Origin: Paraphaeosphaeria minitans
Lineage: Eukaryota; Ascomycota; Dothideomycetes; Pleosporales; Didymosphaeriaceae
Assembly: GCA_015832175.1 (NCBI GenBank)
Contig: WJXW01000005.1
Span: forward strand, 682,001 to 746,000
Reading direction: 5' to 3'
DNA length: 64,000 nucleotides
A program made the position numbers and the translations under genes. The notes below the pieces were generated by a model, which saw only the letters and a list, made by a program, of their open reading frames with translations, ran no database searches and was not told where the DNA came from. This document shows, in pieces, positions 35,723 through 47,627 of this stretch (the stretch's first letter is position 1; the number at the start of each line of letters is the position of its first letter).

Positions 35723-38700
35723 ATAGGCTATTCCTAGTGTTAATTATATAAGCAACTTTAACTTTAGCTCTATTCTTTTTAAGTATTTTTATTACTTTCT
35801 AAACTGTATTAGCGTAGGCAATTAGTTCTAGTAAGGGTAGAGAGTCCTTATTAATCCTTAAGTAGGCACTAAAGACTAGAAGGGTAGGTGCTATACTATT
35901 AGGCCTAGCTATGTTATTTAGTACCTTTACTACTATTTATAGCACTATTTTATTATCTATATAACTATTAATCTTAGCTCTTAGGATATTATACACTTAG
36001 TATAGTAGTATATATACTCTTTTAATCTTACCTATAGCCTAGTGTACCCCTACTAGCATTTGCCTATATTCTACTCTAACTAATTTTATATAATTCTAAA
36101 ACTTATTAAAAGTAAAGTTAGGTCCTAGGTTATAGATAATATAATCTAGTAGGCCTTAGTATATATTAATCTAACATCTTATTAAGGCATCCTAGGTGTC
36201 TTATACAGTTATTAATTTTAGGAATTAGGCTACCTAAAAGGATATATCTACATTAATAACATAAAGAACATCCCTTTCACTAATTTATATAACATTAATA
36301 ATAATTTTATAGTTAAAGTATAAGTTATCTTAGATAGAGAACTTAAAGTGTTTTAGCACTTACTTATATAACTAGTAGTAGTAATAGAACTTCTTTACTT
36401 CTTCTAGTATAGAGCTTTCTACTTTATACCCTACCTAAGTAAGAAGCTTATATAGTCTTTCTATCTAAGAGTGTCTAAAACAGCAGTGTAGGCGTTGGAG
36501 TTCTATCTCTATAAAGAAGAGAGCTAATTCCTTATTACTAAGGTTAAAGAAGGGGTGACCCTACTTTTGTATAACTAGGACTATTATACTATTACTTTAT
36601 ACAATAATATCTAGAATATTATTAAAGTATACCCTAAGTCTATTAGTATCTACTAGCGATAGCAGAAATAGTATTAGGGAGTCTAGAATATAGTAAGTTA
36701 CTATTTCTATAAGGTTAGTAATTTATATAGTGCCTAGAGATATCTAGGAATTCTATCCTCTAAAGCTAATATTAGTAAATCCTAGTAACTAGTCTACTTT
36801 AGTAGTTAGGTTTTTATGCAAGTAGGCAGTAACCTAGTCCTTTTCTACTATAGACACTTATGCGGCGCCTATATCCTAGAGTTCTCTTTAGTACTTTATA
36901 CGATACTAACTAGCTAGAGTAAACAGTTATATAGGTTCCTCTGTATTCTTATTATTTTTACTATATTAGATGTCTTCGCTAGTTGTGTAATAAAAGTAGG
37001 TAGTAGAAGTAAAGTATAAGATAGCCTTCTATACTTTTTCTTTATTACTCTATTAGTCTTATTTATCTTCCTCCTCTTTTATATAATAGTTTTCTTCCTC
37101 TAGCTCTCCTTTAAAGTTAAAAATATATACTTATATATTTATAGCAGAGGGTTTATATTTATAGAAGTTAGTGTACAATAACATATATTACCTTCTAGCT
37201 TACTAGGTATTCTTTAGTAGATAGTTAGTAGACTAGCATTCTTCTTTATAGTATATAAAGCATTTCTACTTTATATAAAAGCTTAAACTTCTAAAGTTAC
37301 CCCTTCCTTTTAGTCTAAAGGTTAATCTGCCTCTAGAGGGGCTAGATCCTCTTGTGCAATTAGAACTATTATATTATTAATTAGTATAGTACACCTCTTT
37401 ACTATTTTAGAGGAACTATAACTTCTTCCTATCTTTAGTAACTTAGAGTAATATATAAAGGTCGCTAAGTAAGCCTTCTACTATGTTTTTAGGGTTAAAT
37501 ATAGCTTATATAAGGTTAGAATAGCTGTAGTATACTTATATAATAGTAGTGTATAGTTATAGTTTACTACTAAAGCCTTATTTAAGAGCTCTTTAGGCTA
37601 AGGTAAGCTTATTAATTATTACTTCTAGGGCCTTATGCAATATAGTAGCTAGATTATCCTTTTTATAGCGTTTAAAAGTAAGAGTAGTCTAGTCTATCTA
37701 GTACTAATTATAATTAACACTAGTGTTAAAGTGCCTATTTAGTCTATTGTATAACTCATCCTATAGAAGCCCTACTTTAATATTATATAGGTAGTAGGTG
37801 CTCACACAATTAGAAAGGATTCCTAGGAAGATGTTTACATACTAGTCCTATAGTATGCCTAGCCTATAGTATAGTTCTCTAAAGACTTTTACCTTATCTA
37901 CTAGGATATTATATAGCCTACTAGTAGAGTTATTCTCTTTACTCTAAGCCTTCTAAAAAAGGATAATCTTATTTGGCTAGATATAAGCATAATCTCCTAG
38001 TTATTAAAGAGACTAGGAGTGTCTAGCCCCTTTATACGATGTAGTTTGTTAGGTAAAAGCAGTCTAGATTTTAGGCTACTACTACTAGTGTGGCTCTATA
38101 TATAGTGTCTCTATCCTTGCACGTATAAGGATAGGCCCTAGCTGTGTTTTATATATATATGTATTGCCTACAAATAGTGTATGTTACATTATTAGGATTA
38201 TATAAAGTAGTTTAGGTTATAGTTATAGCGTTATTATATAAAGGGTCTATAGCTTATAGTTAAGCTGTAATAGTTTAAAGAGTTTCTTTATATAAGTGTC
38301 CTTTATTATAGTATTAGTAGCGATAAAGCCTTTTTTTATAAGAAAAGCAATAAGCTCTTTTCTTACTATATAACTAATCTTATTGAAGGTTTTCCTCTTT
38401 TAGTTATTAAAATCTTTAGCGAAAGAAGAGATTACCTCTTTACTTTTAAGGCTGCTTACGCGATATTGCGCGATTATATACACTATATAAGTGTTTAGCT
38501 ATTTTAGAGAAGGGGGTAAGTAGCTGTGTAGATTTACTTTATCTAGCTAGTACTTTTGTGTAATCTCTCCTTTTAAAGTAATAGCCTTAATATTTATTAC
38601 TTTCTCTACTTATTAAAGCTATGTTACTTTGTCTTCTTACTAAGGAGGTAGTATTAATTATTACACGATATCCTTAGGTTATAGTTCCTCTAGAAAGTCT
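35723..38700 (-). pseudogene. Copia-2 gag, protease and integrase remnant
   Basis: Minus-strand continuation of Copia-2. The gag-pre-integrase box reads LQRLHCCFRHSQIERLYKLL at about 36430-36500 (family LHxRFGHPS). Integrase core segments follow toward 35723, including GPNFTFNKF near 36115 (family GTNF), VGVHQAIGK near 36040 and IARPNSIAPTLLVF near 35910. Upstream (36850-38700) a frame readable as coding continues (for example EGVTLEVQAFI near 37290), presumably protease and gag, but I could not place their motifs. Gypsy-1b separates this from the RT part. Confidence 0.72.
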
Positions 38701-38737
38701 CCTAGTTTTAAGGCTATATTATTATTATCTTTCTTAG

Positions 38738-38840
38738 TTGTGCGACGTGTCTGCGTTCAGTTATTACTAGTTTAATTGTACAATGTGTTTGTGTTTAGTT
38801 ATTACTAGTTTAATTATGCGACGTGTTTTTTAGGGTTATA
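38738..38840. repeat. 38-bp tandem repeat, about 2.5 units
   Basis: Units start at about 38740, 38778 and 38816, containing TGCGACGTGT and CAGTTATTACTAGTTTAAT. Spacing is exactly 38 bp, not a multiple of three, so it is probably non-coding leader sequence at the 5' end of Copia-2. Confidence 0.75.
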
Positions 38841-39054
38841 AATATGCTTACTATCTCCTTTCTTTTTTATAGAATAGCTTAGACTAGATACTGCGACTCT
38901 TTATAGATGTGTACACTTTATTTCTGCTTGTCGTATAATCTAAAATTTAATCTCTAGTAAAAGTAATAATACAGAGCCTATGTATCCAGCTTATAGGGCG
39001 CTTTGTCTTTAGACTTTGCTAGTTTGCAGTTAATTAGAATTAACTACTAATTAG
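38841..39054. other. short leader-like spacer before LTR-3
   Basis: No domain or repeat seen. If Copia-2 is bounded by LTR-3, its primer-binding site should be the minus-strand sequence just left of 39055 (CTAATTAGTAGTTAATTC); I could not match it to a tRNA. Confidence 0.35.
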
Positions 39055-39292
39055 TGTTAGTTTGGCTTAATCTATAATTAAGCATTTAAGGGTTAATAGT
39101 ATACTATTATGTAAAGGGTAAGATGTAGGTTTAATTAATTACGTCTGGTCTATTATATAAAGGGGCACTAAGGGCTTTATAAAGTCTCTGCCTCTTAGCG
39201 CTAACCTAAGTAGTGGGTCCTTGTGCAGGTCCCTATAGGTAGGTAGGCCCCCACTTTACCTAGTGCTACTTATACAATAAACTGTACAGATA
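39055..39292. repeat. LTR-3, right copy (about 238 bp)
   Basis: Starts TGTTAGTTTGGC, ends ACTGTACAGATA, same orientation as 25522-25759, differing by transitions. Plus-strand TATATAAAGG (about 39154) and ACAATAAACTG near the end suggest plus orientation, and GGTATCTAG right after it resembles the initiator-Met primer site TGGTATCAGAG. That would make it the 5' LTR of a plus-strand element to its right rather than of Copia-2. Confidence 0.75.
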
Positions 39293-40894
39293 GGTATCTA
39301 GTATAATACTACCTTTTCTTATTTTCCTCCTTCTTCTCTAATTAACTATTACTACACCTACTACTAAAATAATAGTAAAAGAAGTAAGCTTAATTTTAGT
39401 AGTAAATATAGTATTTCCTATCTAAAAGGTAAGCTACTAAACTAAAGAGGGTGTAATAAGTGCTAGATAAATAGTAATTATGCCTCTTACTCCTTTTATT
39501 ATAAGTTCTAGTCTTAATTTCCTATTATTTAAGCTAATATCTCTTTCCTTTTAGGTAAGCTAGCTAACCCTAGTACTAGTCTTTTTATAGATAATATTAT
39601 TTTAGCTACTAATATTTTTCCTGTTAGTATAACCTACTTTTAGGCTCCTTTTAGTTACACTTCTAAGGCTGTTTCTGCCCTTAATACTCTTATTTCTAGA
39701 AAGCCTATAGAACTCTAATACACTATTACTATAAACTATAGTCCTTTTTTTTTAAAAACCCTTTAAGATTATTTCTAAATGTCTTTTAGAGGTTCCCTTT
39801 AGTCTCCTTTTAGTAGTGCTTTATTATTTTAGGGTTTTAGTCCTCTAGCTTAAGGGGGTTCTTATTCTAGCTCTAATTATAGATTACCTAGTTCTAGATT
39901 ACCTATACGCCTAGATTCTCCTACTAGGGAGAATACTCCTTTTTAGCCTTAGCTATCCTTTTAGTCTACTTATTTCTAGTATTCTTATTCTAGTTCTCTC
40001 TTACCTTATTAGCGGTCTATTAATTAGGCTACCTAAAATTATACTGGATTTCTTCTTTAGTTTAAGGTAACTAGGGCCTCTAGCTCTATAGAGCCCTAAA
40101 CCCTAAATACTTATTAGTCTAGCCGCCACTATAGAAATAATGTTATTATTAATAATAAGAAGGATAATAATTAGTACCTTAATATATTTTTAGCTAGTAA
40201 TTAGGTATTCTTTATTTTTTTTTCTATACTATCTATCTATCTTCTTTATTCTCTTATATTAATTTTTCTAAAATTCTATTAAGTACTTTACTTCTATTAT
40301 TCTTCCTCCCTTTCTTTTACTAACTACTTATAGTTAGCTTTCCTAATTCTATATTAAGAAAGAATTAGGCTAGTTTAATATAATATTAAACTCTAAGGTA
40401 AACACATCTTAGCCTATATTAAAATCTAATACTTCTACTCTTTTTGAACTAACTACCTTTAGTAAATTACCTCTTGTCTATATAAGTAGTATAATAGCCT
40501 ATTATAATTCTTTCTTCCACTCTACCCCTTTAGTTCTTATAAGGCTATTTTTAATTTCTAAGCTAGAACTACTATACTCCTTCCCTTCTTTAACCTCTTA
40601 ATGCTATAGTAGCTTTAGTAGCTTTAGTATAGGGGTCTAAGAGTTAATTAGAAAGTATTTAAGTATAATTCTTATCTTTCCCTTTAGTAGCTCTCTAATA
40701 CTATATTAGATACTTTATGCAGCGTTTCGTTATATAATCTAGTATAGGCTAGGGCGTAACTTCTCTATTATTACCTTTAATAGAATAGTAGGTTCTTAAG
40801 GGTAGTCCTAACTCTATTTTTCTATTAAAATCTATCTTTACTATGTTCCTATAAAGACATTTCCTAATTTACTCCTACCTAATTAGTTATTAGG
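39293..40894 (+). pseudogene. unidentified plus-strand coding remnant, possibly gag
   Basis: Lies between LTR-3 and Gypsy-1c. From about 39344 a plus-strand frame reads TPTTKIIVKEVSLIL, then, after one or more frame changes, a Ser/Pro/Gln-rich low-complexity segment (about 39560-40200, for example LPSSRLPIRLDSPTREN). A hydrophobic segment to about 40880 follows. Low-complexity plus helical segments just after an LTR fit a gag protein, but no knuckle or known domain is visible. It is cut at 40894 by Gypsy-1c and its continuation was not found. Confidence 0.4.
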
Positions 40895-41363
40895 TGTTAA
40901 ATCCAAGAGGGTAGCTAGTCCTAGAGGGTTAAGGTTGGTTCTTGGGCAGGAGTACTTACAGAAGGTGGAAGGTCTTGTTAATACAATAGTATCTTAGGAA
41001 GTGTAATAACTTAACAATTTAGTCTACTAGAATCTAAACAATAGATTAATAAACAGATTAAATATAAGTATAGAGAGCCTATCCTCGCGTTCCTATATAC
41101 TAAGCAAAGTCTGCTCTATAGGGAGCGCTCTATAGAGAGCGGTCACGTGTGTTATGCTCTAGTATAGAGCAATTAAGCGCTTTATAGGGAGTAGTTATAT
41201 ATATTATACTCTAGTATAGAGCAATTAAGCGCTCTGTAGGGAGCAGTTACATAACTCCTTTATTTAAGGCGTAGCTAGCCTCAAATCCCCGCTTAATCCT
41301 TGCTACGCGCCTACTAGATATATAACTAGCTTTTTGCTATTATATAGATTTTAGATCCTAATA
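40895..41363 (-). repeat. Gypsy-1c 3' LTR (469-bp variant)
   Basis: Contains two copies of a ~52-bp unit with TTATGCTCTAGTATAGAGC followed by AATTAAGCGCTCT, where other Gypsy-1 LTRs have one. Confidence 0.92.
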
Positions 41364-41473
41364 TTATCCCCTCTCTTTTATAGATTTGTCCTAAATTATA
41401 TGTTTAGATCTTAGCTATTGTTACGTAAGCTGTTCTGCTAACCCCGCTTACTATAAGTACATTTGTTAGTATT

Positions 41474-41947
41474 ATACCTAGCAACTCTACTATTTAAAAA
41501 TATTAATTGTATTATAAGATCTAAGAAGCTAATATTATTGCAGAGAACCTTTATATTAACTATAGTTTTAAAGGTTCTATTTACTACGTTATACTGGGTT
41601 TAGGTTTAAAGTGTTCTAAATGTGTTCGCTTAGGTTGTCTATGTGTGAATATAAGCTAGTTGTTGCTAGATAAGACTTGCCAGGAGTATAAGAAGAAGGT
41701 TAAAAAGGATAAGAAGGCGTTGTCTCTCCTAATAGTGTAGTTGTTATAAAATAAGAAAATACTAGCTTAGGCTAAAGAGCGTGCTTATAAGAAGACATTA
41801 TATCTAGCTGCGGAAATAACTGCAAATAGTAAGGACATAAATATAGATACTTGTCCTACTACTATAGCAACTGTTAGTTACTCTGTAGTAATGTGGTTAA
41901 CGCTTAATATAGTAGAAACTATAGCATTAGTACTATAATCCTCTTAG
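41474..41947 (+). pseudogene. antisense accessory gene of Gypsy-1, copy c
   Basis: Same frame as copies a, b and e. The start is ATA (from ATG) at 41474 and the end TAG at 41945-41947. It is 474 bp: exactly 6 bp shorter than the others because GATACTTGTCCT replaces GATACTATTAATTATCCT, an in-frame loss of two codons. The region LKCSKCVRLG is well preserved, as is KTCQEYKKKVKKDKKALSLL. The in-frame indel is the best single hint that the frame was under selection as protein. Confidence 0.65.
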
Positions 41948-44900
41948 GTATATTTGTGCTTCTAATAGAATTCTTTAATCTTTTACTAATAGTTTCCTAG
42001 ATTGTTTTTTAGTTCCTAGGTGTTTTCGCTATGTGGGTAGCTTTTCTACTTAATAAGGTACGTGTTGTTATGCTAATTGTATTCTAGAATTCTTTTAACC
42101 TTAAATTTATTTTCTTCCTTAGTCTGGTAGTAGAAGGCGGTTTTAACTAGTATATTAGGGTCTGCTAGTTGTAGTAGTAATACGTGGAATACTAGGTATA
42201 TCTTTACATCTAGTGGTAGTTCTAACTTGTAGTTTACTAGTAATATTTGCTTACAAATGTAAAATAGTCTAACCTTAATATAATCTAGCTTCTTGTGTTT
42301 TTTTTTCTAAGTTTAAAAGTTCTTTATAAGTAGATATACTTTATCCCCCTTCTTTAGCTAAGGTGCTATTTTTCGTTTTTAATTTTAGTATAAAATTAAT
42401 TACTGCTAAGCTTTCTTAAGATTTTCTTAGAGTTATTAGTGTATTTTCTTTATATTTTCTGCTATATCTATAGCTTCTTTTGCTTTAATTATTATAGGAA
42501 ATTGTTGGTTAAAGAGATGTGGGTGTCTTTTGTAGTTTGTATAGAATAGTGTATATTCTAATACTACTAATACTTTATTATTATAGGCTAACTATACTAT
42601 AGGTAGTAATAAAATCTAGTTATTTTTTTAACTGTTGTAGTAGATGCGTAGGTACGTTTCTATAGTTTAGTTCGTACGTTCTGTCTGTCTATCTGTTTGT
42701 GGATAGTAAGCTGTTAATAGCTTTTGTTTTGTTCTAAGTAGTGCTATAAGCGTTGTCTAATAATTTAATATAAAGAGCTTGTCTCTATTGCTAATAATTA
42801 TTTTTAGGATTCTGTGGTGTCTAATTAGTTAGTCTAAGATAAGAAAAGCGAGTTTCTTTACTGTTATTCTTTTAAGGCATAGAATAAGCTTAATATACTT
42901 AGTTAGTTAGTAGACTATTACTAGTATACTGTTGTATTTAATTCTTATTGTTAGATCCTTAGAGTTTAGAATTCTTATAACAAAATCTATAGCGATATCT
43001 TCCTATAGTGCTGTTAGTATTCTAATTGCTTACATCTCTCTATATTTAAGATATATACTGTGTTTATTTCTCTAGCATTCTATATATTTGTAGATATAAG
43101 TTATTATAGCTTTCTTAATTCCTTTAAAAGTGTAATTCCTTTAGATAAGTTCTATTGTTTCTGTGATGCCTAGGTGTCTGTATATAGGGTTATTGTAGTA
43201 TTATTAGATAATCTTAGTCTATAGATGTTCTAGAACTTCTTAGTTAATTACTAAAAGTTAATTTAGCTCTACTGTTAGCTCTAGAGATCTATTTTTAGCT
43301 TTATAAAGGATTGCGGAGAAGGTTTTTACCTTTTCTCTTACTAGATTACTTTGTTAGCTAAAAGCGTCTACTCTACTATTTTCTTTTCTAGCTATATAGA
43401 TAATTTTAAACTTGTACTACCTAGTAGTCTATAACTATTTTTATTATTATAGCGTAAGTTCTTTTATTATCGTGAACCTTAGTAGGTTTTTATAATCTGT
43501 ATAGATTTCTAGCGTTAAGTAACTAAGCGTGTAAATCCTCTAGTGCTTTAAGGCTTTAATAATAGCGTAGAGTTTCTTATTATATACGTTATATTATGTT
43601 TTGGCGTTATTAAATTTGCATAAGTAATAGGCAATTAGGTGCTATTTACTATTATATTTTTATTTAGCGTAGGCGCCTAGCGTAAGATTGCTAGCGTCTG
43701 TTTTAAAGCGTAGTAGTTTATTACTTCTAAAACAAATAAAGATAGGTTCTATAATACATACTATTTTAAGGAGTTGGAATAACATTCTATCCTTATCTGT
43801 CTATTTAAAGGGTACGTCCTTCTTTATAAGATTTATTAAAGGTATTATAACCTTTACGTAATTTTAGATAAATTGTTAGTTAAATCCACAAAATTCTAAG
43901 AATTTTTAGATATTCTTAGCTGTCTTTAGTATTGGCTAGTTTTTAATATATTTAACTTTACTTAGTGCTATCTTAATTCCTTCTATAGTAACAATATGTC
44001 CTAGAAATTTAAGTTATTTAACGTTAAACTTACATTTCTTAAGTTTAATGCAAAGGTATACTTTATCTAGTGCTTTTAGTACTATTTGTATATGCTTAGT
44101 GTGGTCTGATTTGTTTTTAAAAAAGACGAGAATATTGTCTATATACGCAATAACGAATATGTCTAGATATTCACAAAGTATATTGTTAATAAGTGCTATA
44201 AAAGCTGCTAGTGCGTTTATAAGTCTAAAAGGTATAACTTTGTATTTAAATAGTCTATAGCGTAAATAAAACGCTGTTTTCTATTCTTCACCTTTCTTAA
44301 TTTATATAAGGTAGTAACTGTCTCTTAGATCTATTATTATAAATATCTTAGCTTAAGATAGTTAATCTTGTAGCTCTATAATATTTAGTAGTAAATATTA
44401 GTTCTTTATTATTATGTTATTAAGTTGTTAGTAGTTAACGTATAGTCTATGTAATCTATCCTTTTTCTTAATAAACATAAAAGGGCTTACTGCTAGTAAC
44501 TTTAATAGTTATATATATCCTTCCTTAAGATTTGTCTTAATAAAATTACGTTTTTTAATAAGTTCTTTTCCTATCTTACTATATAATGGTGTAAAGGGTG
44601 GCATCTTCCTTTCTTCTAGGTCTATTGTAAGATCCTAGGGTTAATGTTTAGGTAGGTTTGTTTTTCCTTCCTTTTCTGTAAATATGTATGTCTATTTCCT
44701 ATACTCTCTTAGTAAGGTAAGGGGTGTGCTATTGTCCTCCTTCTTACGCTTTTTAACCTAGTGGTTCCTACTAGCGTCTGCTAAAGTATATTTCTATTTT
44801 TTAACTATCTATTGCGGTATTATATTGTTAATAACTCCCTTATCTACTATTATTTTTAGTTAATACGTAGGCTTTACTTATAATGTATAATTGCAGCGTT

Positions 44901-47130
44901 TAAATAATATTTTCTTTATACCCTAGTTAATCTGCGGGTTGTATATTATTAACTAAGGTAATTTTAAAACTAACTTATGCTTAGATCCTAGTAAGATATC
45001 TAAGGTAAGTTCCTCTCTATATCTTTAGACTGTTATTATAGTAGTAACCTCCTAGTATATCTAAGGTGTCTTAGGCATTAGGGATCTATTCGCGATATAG
45101 ATAATATAGGGTACTTTTTTCTCTAATCTTATAAGTTTTGCTTATCTTACTATCTAATAAGATATAAAGTTCTTTCCTACTTCTAAGTCTATAAGAGCTT
45201 AAGCCTATATTTCTTTAAGCTATACTAGTAGCTTAACTAATACTATGCTTACTATAGCATTTAATTTAATAAAGGCGTTTTCTTATCTAAGTTTAGGCCT
45301 AAAAAAGACATCTGTTTATATAGGTTATAGTTAAGCTTTAGTGCCTAGTATGCGTTTCTAAGTATCTGCTTTTATTATTATTCTTAAGTACGTAGCTTAT
45401 GTAGATTATCTTCTTCTTCTTCCTATAAGGATGTTCTTCTGTTTTTCCTCCTATAGTCTTTACTATTCCTATATACTAGTTAAATTAGTAGCTCTATTAT
45501 TACTTCTTATATAGGGCAGTTTACAAAGCTGTCTAAACGTTTAGCTATATAGTAGTATTTATAGTCTTAGTTTAGACACGTGTACTAGTACAGTTATATA
45601 TAGTCTCTATTAATAAGTATGTTGTAGTATTTATTACCCTTTAGCGTAAGGTAAGGAAAGTATTTTACTTATTATTTATTCTAGAGGTGTTTGTTGTAAG
45701 CTATAATAAGGCAGTCTATCTATATTTATCTACAGCGCAGTTTCCTTCTAAGTTATTTCTTATTCTCTTCTTTCTCTATCTTATATTATACGTATATTAG
45801 TTCTTCGCAATGCGTCTATATACAGAATTAGTATGTAGGATTTTAGTGGTCTAGGTAGTACTTTAGTACGTAGTCTAACTTCTTATTTTTGTAGGGTTAT
45901 ATTCCTTTTAGTGCCTAGTAGGGTTCTATATAGTCCTAAACATTTAGTTTATACTTAGGTGACATAGGGTTATCTTCTTTCTGCCTACTTTATAGGTAAG
46001 GAGTAGGAGATCTTAGTATTTCTTCTACGTTTTCTGCGTTATAGTATACATTAGAGTTGTCTTCTAGATCTTTATATAATTATAAGTTAGGTAAATCTAA
46101 TTACTTACTTTATTCTAGCGTAACGCGTTAGTAACTAAATAGCGTTGTAATAACCTCCTATTCTTTATTAGGTTCTTAGTCCTTAATAGTTAGTATATTT
46201 AACTTAGTTTAATAGACTTTATTCTTTAATTTATAGTTTCTGGCTATATAGCCTAGTTTGCCACATATAAAGCATTTATAGGTCTTAGTTATTAGTTGTT
46301 AACTTCTATTAGAGACGCGTTTATTAGGCTACTTAGAGCCTATCTTTCCTCTTTTTCCTTTGCCTATATAGTTAAACTAGACGTCTTCTATTAGTTCGTA
46401 TCTCTAGTAGTTCCTTAGCTATTGCTTTTAGACAATTCTAATAGGGTTCTTATAAACTACTTTTACTAGTTATCTAGAGCTTATTGCCCTAGGGTTTTAG
46501 TAGAGCTTTTATTGCAATAAAAACTATCCTCTATTAATCCTAATAGTTTCTTTATATAGTTCCTTAAGGTTAGTAATTTATGCACTACTACATAAGAGTT
46601 CTTTACGTAGTTTCTATTTAAGTCCTTATTTGTATATATTCTAAAGAGATTTATTATTCTAGTTAAGCTACACAGCGCATCTGTAAAACTTAGCTATATA
46701 CTTAGCTACTAATTATTTCTAAGTTATAGTCTAAATCTTTGCCTTTGTAATAGAGTCTTTGTTAGTAATCCTAAAGAGTTATTTAAGGTATTTCTTAAAG
46801 TTATTATAATTTTTAATAATGTTAACTATATTAGCGTGCTCGTTTACGTAATTATTGTTATTATTATTATAGTCTATTCCTAGGTACTTTTTAAGGTAAG
46901 GATAGATCTATAATCCTACATCTCTTTATATATATATTACTGCAAAGATAACTTTCTTTTTATCTTTAAGGGGTTTATTTAAGTTAAAGAAGTAGAGGTC
47001 TAACTAGAGAATCTAGACGTTAGTTTAAGATTATTTGCTAAAGTAGAGATTAGGTTTATACGCCTTACTACTATCCTTTATAGGAGTAATCTTAGCGGCA
47101 CCTAAAGCTATAGAAGAGGTAGGAGTTTAT
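41948..47130 (-). pseudogene. Gypsy-1c gag-pol remnant
   Basis: Minus strand: gag about 46170-47130 with knuckle near 46270, protease about 44900-45250 (ALID near 45185), RT about 43890-44480, RNase H about 43440-43710, integrase about 42610-43230, chromodomain about 41950-42110. The plus-strand open frame 44048-44260 is the antisense shadow of the RT. Segments 43666-44264 and about 45187-45430 are almost identical to Gypsy-1b. Confidence 0.83.
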
Positions 47131-47158
47131 AAAGTACTTATATTAAGGGTATTTAAGA

Positions 47159-47627
47159 TGTTAAATCTAATAGGGTAGCTAGTCCTAAAGGATTAAGGTT
47201 AGTTCTTAGGTAGGAGTACTTATAGAAAGTAGAAGGTCTTATTAATATAATAGTATCTTGCGAAGTGTAATAAGTTAATAATTTAGTCTACTAGAATCTA
47301 AATAATAGATTAATAAACAGATTAAATATAAGTATAGAGAGCCTATCCTTGCGTTCCTATATACTAAGCAAAGTCCGCTCTATAGGGAGCGCTCTTTGGA
47401 GAGCGGTTACGTATGTTATACTCTAGTACAGAGTAATTAAGCGCTCTATAGGGAGCGGTTACGTGTGTTATGCTCTAGTATAGAGCAATTAAGCGCTCTG
47501 TAGGGAGCAGTTACATAACTCCCTTGTTCAAGGCGTAGCTGGCCTTAAATCCCCGCTTGATCCTTGCTACGCGCCTACTAGATACAAAACTGGCTTCCCG
47601 CTATTATGTGGATTTTAGATTCTAACA
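47159..47627 (-). repeat. Gypsy-1c 5' LTR (469-bp variant)
   Basis: TGTTAAATC...TCTAACA, same unit arrangement as 40895-41363. Abuts Gypsy-1d directly. Confidence 0.92.

Larger units (their letters stand above)
40895..47627 (-). mobile_element. Gypsy-1c, complete internal region with longer LTR variant
   Basis: 6733 bp, minus strand. Both LTRs (40895-41363 and 47159-47627) are 469 bp instead of 431, sharing an extra ~52-bp unit and lacking a ~14-bp unit, so they are a true pair. The flanks are TTAGG on the left and ATCCT on the right, so no target duplication is visible. The right flank is the broken end of Gypsy-1d. A deletion or exchange must have removed one original flank. Confidence 0.92.
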
